This document shows positions 11,550 through 13,444 of a stretch of 13,444 bases of DNA, piece by piece. The position numbers and the translations under genes are program-made. The stretch lies in the NCBI GenBank assembly GCA_947307005.1, contig CAMZHY010000041.1, positions 1 to 13,444 on the forward strand, read 5' to 3'. The notes under the pieces are model-generated. The model did no database searches, was not told the DNA's origin, and worked only from the letters and a program-made list of their open reading frames with translations. Position 1 is the stretch's first letter, and every line of letters begins with the position of its first letter. Source of the stretch: an uncultured Planctomycetaceae bacterium. GTDB lineage: Bacteria > Planctomycetota > Planctomycetia > Pirellulales > Thermoguttaceae.

Positions 11550-12662
11550 ATGAAGAATCGCATTAACTTAGGAGGAGGAAGCGGTCCCAAGGGGTTCACC
11601 CTTGTCGAGCTCCTCGTCGTCATCGCAATCATTGGCATTCTTATCGGTCTTTTACTTCCTGCGGTTCAGGCGGCGCGCGAGGCGGCGCGACGAATGCAGT
11701 GCACGAACAATCTCAAGCAGTACGTGTTGGCGATCCACAACTACGTTGACGCAAACACGGTCCTGCCCGCCTCGCGAATGAATTTCTACAACTTCAACAC
11801 GAACCAGTACGACGACAAGGCGTACGGCGGATTTGTGAGCGCGACCGTCGCGCTGCTCCCCTTCATGGAACAGCAGCCGCGTTACGAGTCCTTCTCGCAG
11901 CTTGCCCGTAGCGCCGGCAACAACTCGTGGCCTTTCTCCAACACGCCGGTCTTTACGGACAAGATTCCGACGATTCTCTGCCCGTCGGACGCTCAGGCGG
12001 CGATGCCCTCCCCGCACCAGAATATGGCGCGAACCAGCATTTGCGTGAGCCTCGGCGACGGAATGTGGCATAACGCGCGTCCGGACTGGGGCGAAAACGG
12101 AATAGCTAAGGTCGACTCCCGCGGGCTTTTCGCGCCGTTGTCATGGCGTCCTCTCGCGATTGCGACCGACGGAACGAGCAACACGGTCGCGATTAGCGAA
12201 ATGGTCGGCGACGCGAACCGTTCGACGAAGCTCAAGGGCGGCGTTTACAAGACCAGCTCTCTTCACGACGGACAGGCGAAGCCCGCGCCGTGCCTCACCG
12301 AAGCGCGAACCGCGAACGATCCGAACGTCTTGAAGTCGGGCACCGACACGTGGCGCGGTCTTCTCTGGACCGACGGGCGATCCGTGAACGCCTGCTTTAC
12401 GACGGTATTGCCGCCGAACTCTCCGACCTGCATCTACTCGTGGCCGAACATCGAAAACTACGCGTGGGGCGTTTTCGCCGCGCAGAGTTTCCACAGCGGC
12501 GGCGTCAACGTCGGAATGGCGGACGGTTCGGTGCGATTCGTTTCCGACACGATCGACTGCGGGTCGGCGAACTCCTACGGCGTGAACTCCGGACCGTCGC
12601 CTTACGGCGTCTGGGGCGCGATGGGAACGCCTCAGGGCGGCGAATCCACTTCGTTAAACTGA
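11550..12662 (+). CDS. DUF1559 protein with type IV pilin-like N-terminus (pseudopilin-like)
   Basis: This 370-residue protein belongs to the DUF1559 (SBP_bac_10) family, greatly amplified in planctomycetes. The N-terminus has the prepilin motif K-G|F-T-L-V-E: cleavage and methylation by prepilin peptidase are expected after Gly15, with Glu at +5 (Glu20), followed by a hydrophobic helix to about 37 and the family signature AVQAAREAARRMQCTNNLKQ. The C-terminal family motif FHSGGVNVGMADGSVRFV (from about 314, with His315 and Asp325-Gly326) is intact. After cleavage it should sit in the inner membrane with a globular periplasmic domain, perhaps assembled in a pseudopilus. Two ATGs (11544, 11550) are in frame; 11550 is chosen because AGGAG lies 7 nt before it but only 1 nt before the other. 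A lipoprotein gene follows after 30 bp. The molecular role of the family is unknown. Confidence 0.93.
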   Translation: MKNRINLGGGSGPKGFTLVELLVVIAIIGILIGLLLPAVQAAREAARRMQCTNNLKQYVLAIHNYVDANTVLPASRMNFYNFNTNQYDDKAYGGFVSATVALLPFMEQQPRYESFSQLARSAGNNSWPFSNTPVFTDKIPTILCPSDAQAAMPSPHQNMARTSICVSLGDGMWHNARPDWGENGIAKVDSRGLFAPLSWRPLAIATDGTSNTVAISEMVGDANRSTKLKGGVYKTSSLHDGQAKPAPCLTEARTANDPNVLKSGTDTWRGLLWTDGRSVNACFTTVLPPNSPTCIYSWPNIENYAWGVFAAQSFHSGGVNVGMADGSVRFVSDTIDCGSANSYGVNSGPSPYGVWGAMGTPQGGESTSLN

Positions 12663-12692
12663 TTTAGAGTCGTTTTTTACAGGAGAGAAACA

Positions 12693-13235
12693 ATGCGTGC
12701 AACAATCTCCAGCGCGCTATTAGCGACGCTCGTCGTGGTCGTCGCCGTTCTTTCGTCGGGCTGCGGCGGCGAAAAGACGCCGCCGGACATGCCGAAACTG
12801 CAACCGACGACGATTATCGTCACTCAAGAGGGCAAGCCTTGCGCCGACGCCGACGTCCAGCTCTTGAAGAAGGACGACCCCGCCTACAAGTGGTTCGCCG
12901 GCGGAACGACCGACGCGAACGGCGCCTGCGTCATTAAGACGATGGGCAAGTTCAACGGCGCGCCGGAGGGCGACTTTACGGTCGTCGTCTACAAGACGGT
13001 TCGCACGGAGAGCGAGACGCGCAAGAACGTCCCGCAGCCGACCGATCCCGCCGAAGCGCAGAAGTGGGTCGCGAAAGTCGCCGAGGAAGAGAAAGAATTC
13101 GACTATGTGGACGTGAAATACAAGCGCGTCGAAACGTCCGATCTCACGATCACAGTAACGAAAGGCAAGAACGAAACGACCTTAGAAGTCGGTCCCGCCG
13201 TGCAGGTCGAAAACGTGCTGACCGTTCGGAAATAG
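12693..13235 (+). CDS. Lipoprotein with a carboxypeptidase regulatory/transthyretin-like domain, partner of the DUF1559 protein
   Basis: This 180-residue predicted lipoprotein has a hydrophobic signal (4-20) and V-L-S-S-G-C ending at Cys24, a slightly off-consensus lipobox (Ser at -3). Residues about 38-112 look like a small beta-sandwich of the carboxypeptidase-regulatory/transthyretin type: TTIIVTQEGKPCADADVQLL, then GGTTDANGACVIKT and GDFTVVVYKTV. The C-terminal part is charged (Lys/Glu-rich 115-150) and ends in DLTITVTKGKNETTLEVGP. AGGAG lies 7 nt before the ATG, and the gene is 30 bp after the DUF1559 gene, surely cotranscribed. Such lipoproteins commonly follow DUF1559 genes in planctomycetes; a shared envelope role is inferred. 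Its last 25 or so codons are duplicated in diverged form at 13369-13444, beyond a repeat copy. Confidence 0.85.
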   Translation: MRATISSALLATLVVVVAVLSSGCGGEKTPPDMPKLQPTTIIVTQEGKPCADADVQLLKKDDPAYKWFAGGTTDANGACVIKTMGKFNGAPEGDFTVVVYKTVRTESETRKNVPQPTDPAEAQKWVAKVAEEEKEFDYVDVKYKRVETSDLTITVTKGKNETTLEVGPAVQVENVLTVRK

Positions 13236-13255
13236 CCGCCGAAGACGGTACAGAA

Positions 13256-13366
13256 GCGACCGAACCAGACGCCCGACCAACGGGAGGGCTGGAGTTTTCG
13301 CCAGTCCGCGCCCAAGCGTTATCACGCGCCGTGAGGCGAATACCGTCCCCCGCGACGACGCGGGCG
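13256..13366. repeat. Solo copy of the dispersed repeat
   Basis: The first 47 bp (13256-13302) are identical to 11048-11094, including the 19-bp lead-in found only once in the array. The rest is diverged but keeps GAGGCGAATACCGTCCCCCGCGACG (13333-13357 region), most like unit 3 of the array, and ends in ACGACGCGGGC near 13366. It begins 20 bp after the lipoprotein stop codon, in the same orientation as the array. Confidence 0.88.
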
Positions 13367-13368
13367 GC

Positions 13369-13444
13369 GAGACCGAAACGACCGGAGAAGTCGGACCCGC
13401 CGAGCAGGTCGAAAACTCGCAAAACGTTAGGCAGTTACGGCCGA
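13369..13444 (+). pseudogene. Duplicated 3' end of the lipoprotein gene
   Basis: Positions 13375-13444 align without gaps to 13173-13242 with 55 of 70 bases identical (by hand), and 38 of the first 42. Translated, it reads GETETTGEVGPAEQVENSQN followed by VRQLRP, against GKNETTLEVGPAVQVENVLT followed by VRK in the intact gene. The stop codon is lost (TAG against TTA), and the fragment runs off the window. It has no start of its own and is in another frame than the intact gene. It may be a remnant, or the 3' part of something continuing to the right. Confidence 0.65.

Noticed and set aside
1..13444. tRNA or rRNA genes, transposase genes or classic insertion sequences
   Set aside because: None recognised on either strand; no cloverleaf-like segment or transposase-like frame was found by eye.

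Overview
The window looks like chromosomal DNA of a member of the Planctomycetota, possibly a Pirellulales-type lineage. The strongest sign is a gene coding for a DUF1559 protein with a type IV pilin-like N-terminus, followed by a small lipoprotein; this pairing is hugely expanded in planctomycetes. A secreted, cysteine-rich protein of a type I associate with planctomycetes, and an RNA polymerase sigma region-2-like protein, agree with this. The DNA is GC- and CpG-rich with AT-rich regulatory gaps. SD sites (AGGAG-like, about 7 nt from the start) and sigma70-like promoters are readable in front of most genes. Genus and species cannot be decided from the sequence alone.

Left part (1-4730), minus strand. 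Reading right to left: a tandem-SIS sugar isomerase-like gene with its own promoter and intrinsic terminator; a gap full of palindromes; a PIG-L (LmbE-like) deacetylase gene; a PF07090/COG5426-type GATase1-like gene 51 bp further on; and a diphosphate-dependent phosphofructokinase with its own promoter and intrinsic terminator. A promoter and the first codons of another minus-strand gene lie at the left edge. The set would suit breakdown of an N-acetylated amino sugar (deacetylation, isomerisation/deamination to fructose 6-phosphate, PPi-dependent phosphorylation), but this is inference from gene content.

Middle part (4730-9902), plus strand. A roughly 500-bp AT-rich divergent gap leads to a large autotransporter (signal peptide, PATR-like beta-helix passenger, alpha-helical linker, C-terminal beta-barrel ending in Trp). 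A 100-residue protein resembling only region 2 of an ECF sigma factor follows. Next is IMP dehydrogenase (guaB), whose predicted promoter is overlapped by a 44-bp imperfect inverted repeat.

Right part (9903-13444), plus strand. After hairpins downstream of guaB comes a secreted protein with seven cysteines in its C-terminal domain and a strong intrinsic terminator. A 91-bp tandem repeat array follows, then a G-quadruplex motif next to a near-consensus promoter. This drives a DUF1559 pseudopilin-like gene and a lipoprotein gene. A further copy of the repeat follows the lipoprotein gene, so the two-gene cassette is flanked by direct repeats. Beyond that copy is a diverged duplicate of the lipoprotein gene's 3' end. 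This repeat-flanked cassette is the most unusual structure in the window.
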